Shown here: positions 10,886 to 21,052 of the stretch, piece by piece
How the letters are laid out: every line of letters starts with the position of its first letter
Position numbering within the stretch: position 1 is the stretch's first letter
Assembly (NCBI GenBank): GCA_029876055.1
Contig: CM056878.1
Span: 3,906,001-3,970,000 of the forward strand
Length of the DNA: 64,000 nucleotides
DNA from: Madurella fahalii
Lineage: Eukaryota > Ascomycota > Sordariomycetes > Sordariales
Reading direction: 5' to 3'
The notes under the pieces: generated by a model
Seen by the model: the letters and a program-made list of their open reading frames with translations, nothing else
Database searches by the model: none
Told to the model about the DNA's origin: nothing
Program-made: the position numbers and the translations under genes

Positions 10886-12522
10886 ATGAGCTCAAACAGG
10901 CCCAACCAAAGGAATATCAAGTGGGTTGAGGTATGTCGCACTCGGTCTCTTCTGCCTTGTAATCGGGTCCTCGACCTCTCCCCCTCGACCCGCTAGTTTG
11001 CCGCGCTTGGTATTGACATGCTTGTCTCTCACAGGGTCTTCGAGGCATCACCTCGGTCCTCGTCATCGTCACCCACATCGCGAGAGCGCTCGATTACAAC
11101 CTCTTCTTTCCTTCGAACCTCAAGGACGAGCCACCGAGATTCCTGCAGCTCCCATACATACGGCTGCCATGGCAAGGCCGCATCGGCGTGCCCATCTTCG
11201 CCTTCCTGACGGGCTTCGTGTGCGCCTACAAACCACTCAAGCTTGCTTACCAACAAGGCAATGCACCCGCCTCACTCAAGTCGGTCGCGCGAAGCGCGTT
11301 CCGCCGCCCGCCGCGCCTCATACTCCCCGCGCTGATCGCGACCTTCATTAGCTTCATGTTGTCGGTGTTGGGCGGATACAAGACGGCCAATCGCTGTGAC
11401 AACTACTGGGTCCGCTTCGATTCGCCCGACCCGCTCCCATTCGGCGAGAACGTCGCGCGGCTGTTCAAAACCGTCGTGACGACGTGGACAAACACCGAGA
11501 ACGTTTACGACAGGCATCAGTGGGCTATGCGCCCGCTGCTGATCGGGGCGTTCCAGGTCTATATCGTGCTGGCGGCTACCATTGGCATGCGCTTCAAATA
11601 CCGAATGCTGGTCCATGTCCTCCTGATCCTGTACTGGCTGATCAATATCAACCCTCTCACTGGTGCGTCCCCGCTCTCTTGCCCCCCGGCACACTTACTA
11701 GCCGCTGCCGCTGCCCATCCGAAATTCCCCAAACTGACAAGCATGACAGAAACGTTTGGCGCTATGCTCGCCCTCGGGACCCTTCTTGCTGAGCTCGCGC
11801 AGCACCGACCGACCCAGAATTTCATCACTACGCACCAGCGGCTGCTCACTTTTGTCGTCGCACCCATTCTCCTCCTGATCGGCGGCTATGTTGGCTCTTA
11901 CCCCCAAGAGCATGAAGACTGGGCGCCCTGGTCCTCAAGGCTCCACCAGTTTCTGCTTAACCCGGACGAGGAGGGGCAAAATAGGGGCAGCTTCTTGGTT
12001 CCAAAGGGCGCTGGTGTCCATCGCCGAACCTCTGCCTTCTTCATCATGTGCACCGCCATTTCCATCTCCATCTCGCCGCTTCTCCAGAAGCTCCTTTCCC
12101 ACCGCCTCCTCATCTGGCTTGGGCACCACTCCTTTGCCGTCTATCTGGTACACGGGACCATCCTCCGGACCGTGGGTATCTGGATCGTGTACGGCATTAC
12201 CGGCGAACCATGGACGCCGGCCGGCGTCAACGAGGACGGGTCGAAGCAGGAACAGGAGTGGCTGCATCCAAAATCGTGGTCCCACAAGTTTGTCGGCGTC
12301 TTGGTTTTTGTTGGTCTAACCTACACCGCTGCCTGGGCGTGGATGAAGTGGGTCGACACCGCGTGTGCCAGGGCGACACAGTGGCTAGAAGACAGGGTCT
12401 TCGATGACGAAGACGGGGAGGGCAAGTCGGGTCTCGCAGAAAAGGGATACGCCCATCTTAACGGCAACGGAAACGGAACATTACCGCGGCCGCACGAGAC
12501 ACCGAAACAGTCCCAGCCCTGA
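10886..12522 (+). CDS. Membrane acyltransferase (acyltransferase 3 family)
   Basis: The model is join(10886..10930,11035..11662,11750..12522), giving 481 residues. The opening EGLRGITSVLVIVTHIAR matches the family start (LRG, then a His in the first membrane helix). It is followed by FRRPPRLILPALIA, several membrane helices, and the late LGHHSFAVYLVHGTILR segment typical of acyltransferase 3 proteins, which move acyl groups onto sugars or other acceptors. Intron 1 is GTATGT...ACAG. Intron 2 (87 bp, GTGCGT, with ACTGAC before the acceptor) is a multiple of three and free of stops, so retention would insert 29 residues rather than truncate. The tail from about residue 450 is hydrophilic and probably cytosolic. 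The substrate is unknown. Paralogues sit in secondary-metabolite or cell-wall contexts, but no such neighbour is present here. Confidence 0.85.
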
Positions 12523-13543
12523 GTCGCGGCGGTGGTCAGGAAGAAAAAAAAATATAAAAAGTAAACATTGTAATCGCTCACATGCGCTTGCAACATGGCA
12601 TAATTCCATTACACGGGCTCGGTTCTTGGTTACTTGGGGTGCAAAGGAGCATACGCGGTTTCATACGCCGCCATCGAGTGTTTTTTCTTTTTCTTTTTTT
12701 CTTGTATTTTTTTTGTCGACACATGCGAATACCCGGATCGCGGAGCGCAAGGTTATGTGGGTCACATGAGGCATAGGGAGGAAAGGGTGTGGTATGGCCG
12801 CGATGCGGAGGGCATAGGGCGGTGGCCGGGAGGTATTTTCTGTTATATTGGTGGACAAATCTGGCGGGAGCAGGGTCTTCGCCCAATAAAGATGCCTGAG
12901 ATGACCTCTTGCGGTATACAGGGCCCGGACATAGGCCTTTTTACATTAGTATATATGCGTCGCATTTGTATACAACATCTGCAGTCCTACAAGGAGCGTT
13001 AGATCTAGAGCATCGTTGCCTTAATGTGCAGCAAGTTTCGTTGCTGTCCAAAGAAACAATCGGGACCATGGGCCCACTGTTGAAGTGTTGCTGGAAGTTG
13101 AGAGTAGGCCGTCCTCACATAGAGACCGCGTAGAGGACGGCTCCGCAACACAGGTGCTCACCGCTTCAACTTCACCAATGTACAGCAAAAGCCTGTTCGC
13201 GGAGGTACTAGGGGGAATATGTCGGTTGTTCTCAAACCCGGCTACAGAAAATGATATGATAGTGGCGCACACGGACTATTATGGTACTATACTACCTGTT
13301 CCATACGCAAGCTTGAAAGTGAAGCTACCTCTAACTAGGCCCAAACTTCACTTGGCCCTCTACCTTCACTGATCGAAAACAGGCGATGGGTCCTCATGGA
13401 TTGCGCTCTACTGGACCGATTGTTCCTGGGGTCTCGGGCTTCTAGAGGTCTATTTAACGCTCTCCTTCCCTCCACGACCTGATCTTGCTTCCTCTTTTCA
13501 CAGAATCTGAGAGGAAAAACCGAACTCTAAGCAACGACCAACC
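12523..13543. other. Intergenic, no gene seen
   Basis: Convergent/tandem spacer with T-rich runs near 12680-12715 that may belong to the 3' end of the acyltransferase transcript. No supported coding frame. Confidence 0.55.
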
Positions 13544-14929
13544 ATGTCAAGCGGCAAAGATTCTTCACGGAACGAGTTCACCTTGCCCAGCACCCACGAT
13601 ACGGCGTCCGGGAACTATCAAACCGCCCAGCCCCCGTTCGACTCTCAGAGAATGGAATCTCAGACCCCGGCTGTGACCCTGCCCGGGGCCCCCTTTGCTA
13701 CTGAGGGCGTGCCGGAGGATAATGCTCTTAGGAGCCATGCTCCTCTTGTTGCATCTGGCCGGGCGGACACCGGTTCAGCTCTGTTCCAGGCCCCTCCGGT
13801 CGATCCCGGCAGTGTTCAACCAGACATTCCGATTGACCCGGTCCTCCTTGCCTGGGATACGACGCACAATGCTGCCTCAGCTGACACTGGCAACACGAAT
13901 GCCCAGCAGGGTATTACAATCGACCCCTTGAACCTTCCCCTGAGCTCGGCTCCCAACAACGAGCCGAGCTTCATTAACACTCCCCAAGCCCAACCCAACC
14001 TGGATGTGGGAGCACCTATGACATGGCACGGTTTCCCGCCGGTTAACCCCAATCTCTTCAACCTCAACAACCCGGCCAACAACGGGTCCGGCTTCCCAGC
14101 ACAGCCCAGCCAGGGCGCGGAACCGCCCATCTCATGGAACGGGCTCCCATCGGTTGGGCCCAATCCTGTCAACCCCAGCAGCCTGGGCAGCCTGGGCAAC
14201 CTGGGCAGCATCCAGCCAAGCTTTCCCAGTGGTTTACCTGCTCCGCCCAACCCGGACGTAGGAGCGTCCATGGCATGGCAAGGGTTCTTACCGGCTGGCC
14301 CCAATCCTGCTGACCCTAACAGCACGGCTAGCACGGGCTTTCCCCAAGCTCAGTTTAGCCCCTTTCCTAACTCATTCTCCATGGGGGCCTTCCCCGCCCC
14401 AGCCGCTAACAATTTTCAAGGACCTAGCTTCCCGGAGAACGGTTTCCCGACCAATTACGCCGTCCAGGGGTACAACCCATTCCCGCCCGCACCCCAGGCA
14501 GGCGGAACGGGGGCGCCGTTCCAGCCGTTCCCAGGCGCCCTGCAGCCGCAGCCCGACCAAAGCCCGTACCCGGAAGCACCGCTCGAGCCGCAGCAGCAGG
14601 ACGACGACGAGTCCGACCAAGAGGAGCCGCACGGCAAGACGCGCAGGGGGAAGGGCCCCAAGAACACGCGGTCGGCGGCGCGCCGGGCCCAGGGGCTCTG
14701 CGGCATCTGCGGTGAGGCCAACCCGGAGCCCCGCTACGTCAGCTGCCCGACCTGCCGCAAGACTCGGCGGGACGCGGTCAAGTCCAGCCGGAACAGGAAG
14801 CGGCAGCGGGAGCTGGACCGGTGGGAGGCGCAGGAGAAGGCGAGGGAGGAGAAGGCGAAGAAGGAGAAGGAGAGGGAGGAGAGGGAGGAGAGGGAAGGAG
14901 AGGGTGAGGATGACCCGGCTGGGAATTAA
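13544..14929 (+). CDS. Pro/Asn-rich protein with C-terminal Cys module, family member C
   Basis: This is a single exon of 461 residues from the ATG in ACCATGTC. Residues 1 to about 370 are low-complexity and rich in Pro, Asn, Gly, Ser and Phe. They contain three related units: APMTWHGFPPVNPN, PPISWNGLPSVGPN and ASMAWQGFLPAGPN. An acidic patch (DDDESDQEE) and a basic patch (GKTRRGKGPK) come next. Then follows GLCGICGE, about 11 residues, SCPTCRKTRRDA, and a highly charged helix of Arg/Glu/Lys at the end. The CxxC...CxxC module with a basic follow-up matches the other two Cys-rich proteins here. Long disorder plus a short zinc module suggests a nuclear or RNP scaffold, but that is only inference. 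The family is not recognised. Confidence 0.65.
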   Translation: MSSGKDSSRNEFTLPSTHDTASGNYQTAQPPFDSQRMESQTPAVTLPGAPFATEGVPEDNALRSHAPLVASGRADTGSALFQAPPVDPGSVQPDIPIDPVLLAWDTTHNAASADTGNTNAQQGITIDPLNLPLSSAPNNEPSFINTPQAQPNLDVGAPMTWHGFPPVNPNLFNLNNPANNGSGFPAQPSQGAEPPISWNGLPSVGPNPVNPSSLGSLGNLGSIQPSFPSGLPAPPNPDVGASMAWQGFLPAGPNPADPNSTASTGFPQAQFSPFPNSFSMGAFPAPAANNFQGPSFPENGFPTNYAVQGYNPFPPAPQAGGTGAPFQPFPGALQPQPDQSPYPEAPLEPQQQDDDESDQEEPHGKTRRGKGPKNTRSAARRAQGLCGICGEANPEPRYVSCPTCRKTRRDAVKSSRNRKRQRELDRWEAQEKAREEKAKKEKEREEREEREGEGEDDPAGN

Positions 14930-15896
14930 AGCTTTTGGACGGTGGGATGTGACATGATGGGTAGGTAAGTACTGAAGTCAAGTAACTGAAAGTAAATCTC
15001 TTATGACAGAATGGACTCTGAAATTTCTAATCTCGACGTGATGTGAATGGCTTCTTTCCGCTTTCCCCTGAAATATGCCGGCTATTTCTTCGTGTTGGCT
15101 TCTCGTCCTGTTTTTCTTTTTATATCTCCTATTTTACTTTCTGGTTAGTTCTACGGATCAGATCGGCCCATCCCCAGGGTCATCAAATAATACCTAGCAG
15201 GGGGAAGGGAGAAGGGAAGTTTCCGGCATCAATATCACGATCCTGGCGACTCAGGCCTCTCAATACCCGGTACTGACAGTGAGGAAAACGATGACGCCTG
15301 GTTACTTTGAAGAACCATCATGCATCACAGTGATACAGTACCTTAGGTACCTTAGTGAAACGTACAGTACCTTAGCTAGTGAAACGTCCCACTCTAGAAC
15401 AATCAGTTACTCGACAGAGATTCCCACATACGCGCCGTAATGCGCCTGGCGTGTTCACCGCCAAAATCAAAACCGGGCACGCCAGTCGGCAAATGAAACA
15501 GGCCTCTTCACTGGTTGATCAGATAATTCGTTTGGTGACAGGGTTTGGTCCAGCTGGGAAGTTTTATGACAACCTCTTTGTCACATTTAACAAGCAAAAA
15601 CAAAAAATTGCTGAAACAATGTCTTTGGCCATACCGTAAACTCCTTCACCAGATGGGTATATAATTTGAGTGATTGTCAAGTTGGAGCATTCGAAATGCC
15701 CCCCACGCCAACCTCGCAGCCTGCAAGTATCTTGTCGGCAATTAGGTGACAAGTCTTTGGGAGACGGAGTGCGCTGGCAGCATCACTTGCTAGTCTGAAC
15801 ACAGTTATCAAGCTTTGAACTTCCATCAAGTGAGCCTCGTGCCGTTGACAGAGGTCGTATTCCTTGCTTTGTTCTCCTGGGGGACTATTGTTCACC
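14930..15896. other. Intergenic, no gene seen
   Basis: At 15337-15378 three copies of a CAGTACCTTAG-like unit occur within about 45 bp. A TATATAAT sequence at 15658-15665 lies about 230 bp before the next start codon and may be its TATA box. No coding frame is supported. Confidence 0.55.
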
Positions 15897-16745
15897 ATGG
15901 AGCCTCAACGCCAGGGTTACCTCACGCCAGATAGTTCACACTCGTTGACCCAGTCCCCGCCGGGACCTCCGCCGTATCCTTATAAGGATAAGAGCTTTCC
16001 CCCGTTCGACGCCGACTTACCGTTCTGGCCGACCCTCAAGCGGCACCTCATCTCCTTCCGCCGCAACCCCTTCTTCCGCTCCAAGCCGCTCCCCGCCCCC
16101 ATCTGCACCCTCTGCCGCAAGGGCCTCTGCATTCCGCACCTCAACCTCGGCTCGGAGCAGGACGCAGGCGCGGACCCCACCGTGATCCTCCCCTGCGGGC
16201 ACATGTTCCACCACTCGTGCGCGGCGCGGCTCTTCGCCTCCTACTCGAAGCGCAACCACCACCCGCACTGCCCGGTCTGCAACCTCGCGCTGCGCTACGC
16301 CAACCCGGCCATCTGCGGGCACAGCCTGGCGCCGTTCGTGCTGGGCACGGCGGTGCCGCCGCCGCCGCCGACGATCCCCGAGGGCGGGGCGATCCCGGTG
16401 GCGTGCACCGCCTGCCGGGTCCGGCAGTCGTGGTACCACCTGCACCAGGCCGAGACGATGCTGGTCGGCGAGGACGCGGGCGGGCCGGCGGCGTGGTGGA
16501 TGTACGACCCGCTGGGGGACACGGACGAGACGGCGCGGTGGGCGGAGCGGGCGCGGATGGCGGCGGGCCTGCACCACGCCTTCCGCGGGGTGATCTGGGG
16601 CCAGGGCGAGATGGAGCGGAGGCGGCCGACCTGGGCCGGCCCGTGGGCCGAGATGCCGCGGCCGGACTGGACCGGCCAACCCTGTTTGGCGGGTGCGGCG
16701 GCAAATGCGATGATGAACGGCGCCGCTGGCGGTGGTGCCAAGTAA
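15897..16745 (+). CDS. RING-H2-type zinc finger protein
   Basis: This is a single exon of 282 residues. The ATG at 15897 sits in ACCATGG, a strong context, and is preferred to an in-frame ATG 33 bases upstream. The N-terminus is Pro-rich. From about residue 70, CTLCRKGLC, then LPCGHMFHHSC and HCPVC give the C-x2-C...C-x-H-x2-H-x2-C...C-x2-C order of a RING-H2 finger, the E2-binding module of E3 ubiquitin ligases. A later CTACRVRQSWYH may add one more metal site. The C-terminal third is rich in Trp, Gly and Ala, with no membrane helix. The likely role is ubiquitin ligase; the substrate is unknown. The extra Cys (GLC) between the first pair and the central CGH leaves room for an atypical RING. 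Confidence 0.7.
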   Translation: MEPQRQGYLTPDSSHSLTQSPPGPPPYPYKDKSFPPFDADLPFWPTLKRHLISFRRNPFFRSKPLPAPICTLCRKGLCIPHLNLGSEQDAGADPTVILPCGHMFHHSCAARLFASYSKRNHHPHCPVCNLALRYANPAICGHSLAPFVLGTAVPPPPPTIPEGGAIPVACTACRVRQSWYHLHQAETMLVGEDAGGPAAWWMYDPLGDTDETARWAERARMAAGLHHAFRGVIWGQGEMERRRPTWAGPWAEMPRPDWTGQPCLAGAAANAMMNGAAGGGAK

Positions 16746-17014
16746 TTGATTACCTATGTAGTGGCATTTTGCGGAGTCACGCGCCACCCCGTGGGGGTTC
16801 GAACGAGGAGAAGAGCAACAACGACGGTGGAGTTTACATCGTTCAGCTCGGGTCACCCATGAATTAGCACTTGCTTTTAGAGGTGTGGTTTTCGATGATA
16901 ACACAGGAAAATAGCTAAAAAAAAAAAAAAAAAAAGAGAGAGAGAGATGATTTTTTTTTTCCTTCCTGTCTCAACTTGGCCGCTTGAATACCTTATTGTA
17001 TTATTATTTTTTTA

Positions 17015-17045
<31 letters not shown>

Positions 17046-17160
17046 TTATTTTATTTTATTTTATTTTATTTTATTTTATTTTATTTTATTTTATTTTATT
17101 TTATTTTATTTTATTTTATTTTATTTTATTTTATTTTATTTTATTTTATTTTATTTTATT

Positions 17161-17199
<39 letters not shown>

Positions 17200-18636
17200 T
17201 TTTTTTTTTTTTAATTTTTAGCCTTTAATTTTTAATTTTTTTTTTTTTTTTGGGGGGGGGGGGGGGGTGGATTGTTAGCGTTGACTTGCTTCCGAGTTTA
17301 TCTTTACAGCCATGATGTGAGGCTAGCGCTAGGACTAATTGCATCTCTACCGGGCATGACCGTTAGAATTGCATGATCTCGAAACATGGGGTCGGGACGT
17401 GAATTATGTCGCCGTCAAGGGTGGTCACGCCAGGACCGGGGACTGAGAAGACGTTGGAACGCGTAATGAGAAATGGACCTTTGGTGCTAATTCGGGCCAA
17501 CCCCGGCCTTGTTTTCAGCAAGAACGGGGACATTAGTCAACCAAGGGATTTGTTTGTACGACATGGGGCCTGCAGTTGGCTCCGGAATTCCACAGCGGCG
17601 GGGTCAAACGGTGGATTGAAGGATGATTGGAGCGATGGGTCGAGAAGTGAATTGAGCCAAAGGCGCAAAAGTCTGTAAACTGCAAAAAGTCACCGAGCTG
17701 AGGCATGAATGTTCCTCACGTGAGGCTGGCCTAGCCAATAGCAGAGAATGGCTTTCGAACCAGAAGTGGGTCACCGATGTTAGTCAGAATTGAAGTTGTT
17801 GAAGCCTCAAACTGAGGGCTGAGAACGTAACGGAGAGACTCAAGCACGTTGGAACGCCGGCAGGTAAAAGCGATCCATGGATCGTTCTTGAAGGTGCCTG
17901 GTAAAGTTACTGCAGCGTCACGATGCAGCCCTTACCTCATCTACAGCTGTATTCCACCTCCGGAATTTTGGCGCTGGGTTGAGCTGAAAAGCTGAGCGCT
18001 AGCGGCGGCGACTTTCCCCGCAATCCCAAACTCTGGGAAAAGCGGGACGCTCGGACCAGCTGACGAGCGATAACGCAATTTTGGTGAAAAGCAACAAAAG
18101 TGCTCCACCATTATCCGGTTTCGCCATTCTGCCCGCTTCTTGTACCAAACGGTGATGCCCTGCATCGATCGAGCTGTCGATGGTTTCGACGATTCTGCCG
18201 AGCCCACAGTTCAACTCTGCCGTGTTGTGCACGATATAATTATTGCCCATTTCAACCGAGAGGCGCACCGCCGGTGACTGGACACGTTGGATCGTGGCAG
18301 CCACCCATCCAGATACCTATTCCTTATCAGCAGCCATCCTAAGCTTCGGCACTTGCCACCCCTTAGCCCTGCTTCTTCGCTGCTCACTGATTGCGAACCG
18401 TCAGCCGTGGATTGCGTGCCGCTGTGCCGTCTATCTCTGACCTACCCGACCGCTCGACCGCTCCGAGTCCCGCCCGGCTTAGGCTCAGGCCTGCCGTTGG
18501 AACTTCATTTCCCACCCAGCACGCCATCGACTCAGCCTGACCCTTAGTGGCAAGCGAGCCCAATGCTTGCACGGGCCATTTAACTCGCTACCCAACGCAA
18601 GACCGCCGTGTGCTTGCGTTTCCACCCGTTCCCCCT
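16746..18636. other. Intergenic with a large AT microsatellite; upstream region of the SCON-2 gene
   Basis: A long low-complexity block (17003-17267) is described separately. The stretch from about 17.3 to 18.6 kb leads to the SCON-2 start and probably holds its promoter and a long 5' leader. The only frames seen are short and patternless. An (A)n-(GA)n run occurs at about 16917-16947. Confidence 0.55.
17003..17267. repeat. (TTTTA)n/(TTTA)n microsatellite followed by T and G16 tracts
   Basis: About 150 bases of TTTTA units are followed by about ten TTTA units, a T run, a second T run and 16 consecutive G (17252-17267). The frame reads as a Phe/Tyr/Ile/Leu string, which is an artefact. The pure G run can form a quadruplex. 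Array length is likely to vary between strains or to be compressed in the assembly. Confidence 0.95.
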
Positions 18637-21052
18637 ATGGAACGCTTCCACCCCCCGACGATCGTCCACGGCCGCCCGCCGCTCACCAGGCAACATGGCA
18701 TCGATCTGTCACCGAATGACGCCGACCCGGTGTTTCTCATAGACCGCCCCACCCGACCACTTAAGAGCACCTCCGTCCCTGCCAGAAACATCGAAGAGGA
18801 AGCTACAGAGGGCGTTGATACGACCAAGAGTTGCAGTCGACTGCGGCCAGGAGAGGAAGAGCGGTTGCGGTCGCGGGATAGCATGCCCAACATGTCGTCG
18901 TCGCTTATTGGGAAGACGGTCACACCCTTCTTAAAGGAACATATTCCGAGGATGTATGCGCCGATTGGGAAACCGCACAACGAGCAGACGGCAGGAGAGA
19001 AAGATCCAAACACAAAATACTGCTATCGGCACCGACCCGACTCAAAATGCAGGAGAGCTGCCGACGAAGCCAAGATGGTCATGATTCAGAGAGAGTTGGA
19101 CAAGCTCACGCCAGCAGTGAGTTACTGTCCTATTCACGATGTCGCGTCGTCACAACACTAACTCGTCCCTAGGATCAACAAGCTATTACCCACGTGTGGT
19201 CATTGTTTTCCGCCGCGCCAGCGCGCCACCGCAACCTGATGCTGCAGGGCGTCCTCTCCCAGCTCTGCTTCCCGCAACTCTCGCTCGTCTCCCGAGAAGT
19301 CAGCGAAGCTCTCAAGATCGATTTCATCACGGCACTTCCCGTCGAGCTCTCGCAAAAGATCCTGTGTTATCTCGATACCGTGAGCTTGACAAAGGCGGCC
19401 CAGGTCAGCCAGCGGTGGCGTCAGCTGGCCGATGACGATGCGGTTTGGGTCCGGATGTGTGAGCAGCATGTGAACAGGAAGTGCACAAAGTGCGGATGGG
19501 GTCTGCCGCTTCTGGAAAGGAAGAAGCTACGAAATTACACACGGCAGCGTCAACTGGCAAAAGGCAATTCCAACGGGAGGGTGCAGGAGCTGGATCCGTC
19601 CCCTCGGACGGCCGCGCCGGGATCACAAGCCCTGGGTAAGCGGCAGGAGAGATCGACAGATGATGGCCCCGACGGCAAGCGACGCTGTGTCGACACGCAG
19701 CAGGAACAGGAGCCAAAGACTCGGAGTTGGAAAGCCGTGTACAGGGACCGGTGGCAGGTGAGTACATCTCTGCACCCCGGCGCCGTGGCAGAAGCTAACC
19801 TTGGGCAAGGTCGGCTACAACTGGAAGTATGGACGGTGTTCGGTCAAGACTCTCAAGGGCCACACCAACGGCGTGACATGTCTCCAGCTCGACGACCACA
19901 TCCTTGCTACGGGTTCTTACGATGCCACTATCAAGATATGTACGTGCAGCGGGCTTTCTCGCTATCTAGCCGCTGAGTTCTTGAGCGGACGCTGACCGGG
20001 ACCTGTAACAGGGAACATCGAGACGGGTGAGGAGATCCGCACCCTTCGGGGCCATACGCGAGGAATCCGCGCGCTTCAGTTCGACGATTCCAAACTTATC
20101 AGCGGCAGCCTGGACAGTAAGTTGGGCTTTGCAAAAGCATAGGTTGACGTTGTTGCTGACTTGGACGCTAGACACCATCAAGATCTGGAATTGGCACACA
20201 GGCGAGTGCATATCGACGCTGCAGGGCCATGGCGATGGCGTTGTTAGCGTGCACTTCGACGCCCAGCTGCTTGCGAGCGGCTCGATCGACCGGAGCGTCA
20301 AGATCTTCGACTTCAACTCAAAGGAGGCGTTTTGCCTCAAGGGCCACACCGACTGGGTCAACTGCACCCGGCTCGACATTAACAGCCGGACGGTGATGTC
20401 GGCTTCGGACGATACCACCATCAAGCTCTGGGACCTCGACACAAAACAAGTGATTCGGACCTTTGAAGGCCATATTGGCCATGTTCAACAAGTCTTGCTC
20501 CTCCCCCCAGAGTATGAACCCGACGACGAAATACTGGCGGGCGTCAACGAATCGGGCGACAATACCGACACTGTCTCGGTGGCTAGCGGTAGGGAGGGAC
20601 CGTTGTCGGCGTCGTTCATGCATGCGGAGCGTCGCAGCAGCTCGCCCTCTCATGACGAAGGGGTTCGTTCGCTCTACGGCTCAGCTTTTACATCCGACGC
20701 GTCACGTCCGTTACCGCCTCGATATTTCCTGTCGGGGGGGCTGGACAGCACCATCCGCCTCTGGGACAGCGCGACCGGCAAGTGCCTCAAGACAATGTTC
20801 GGGCATCTCGAGGGTGTGTGGACGCTTGCCGGTGACACGATTCGCGTGATTAGCGGAGCCAACGATGGCATGGTCAAGTGCTGGGAGCCGCGCAGCGGCA
20901 AATGCGACGCGACCTTTGTGGGGCACCGGGGGCCGGTGACGTGCGTGGGGTTGAGCGACAGCCGCATGGCGAGCGGCAGCGAGGACGGGGAGATCAGGGT
21001 TTATTCGTTCAAGGATATCGGGAGCGGTTTGGATGCCGGCACTCCAAACTAA
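18637..21052 (+). CDS. scon-2: SCON-2/MET30-type F-box WD40 sulfur controller
   Basis: The model is join(18637..19116,19173..19757,19810..19939,20012..20116,20172..21052), giving 726 residues. After a disordered N-terminus, TALPVELSQKILCYLD...AAQVSQRWRQLADD is an F-box. A linker with WQVGYNWKYGRC precedes WD40 repeats, each ending in an IKIW/IRLW-type strand (TIKIWNIETGEE, SVKIFDFNS, TIKLWDLDT, TIRLWDSATG, MVKCWEPRSG). This layout and the linker match SCON-2 of Neurospora, sconB of Aspergillus and yeast Met30. In the SCF ubiquitin ligase they target the sulfur-regulatory bZIP activator when sulfur is plentiful. An insert of about 70 residues, rich in Ser and Asp, splits the later repeats, as is common in fungal members. 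All four introns (52-72 bp) have GTNNGT donors and keep the frame. Confidence 0.93.

Noticed and set aside
16017..16904. Minus-strand Arg/Pro-rich frame of 295 residues
   Set aside because: Shadow of the GC-rich RING-protein exon on the opposite strand.
16984..17228. Open frames of Phe/Tyr/Ile/Leu over the TTTTA array
   Set aside because: Pure translation of a microsatellite.
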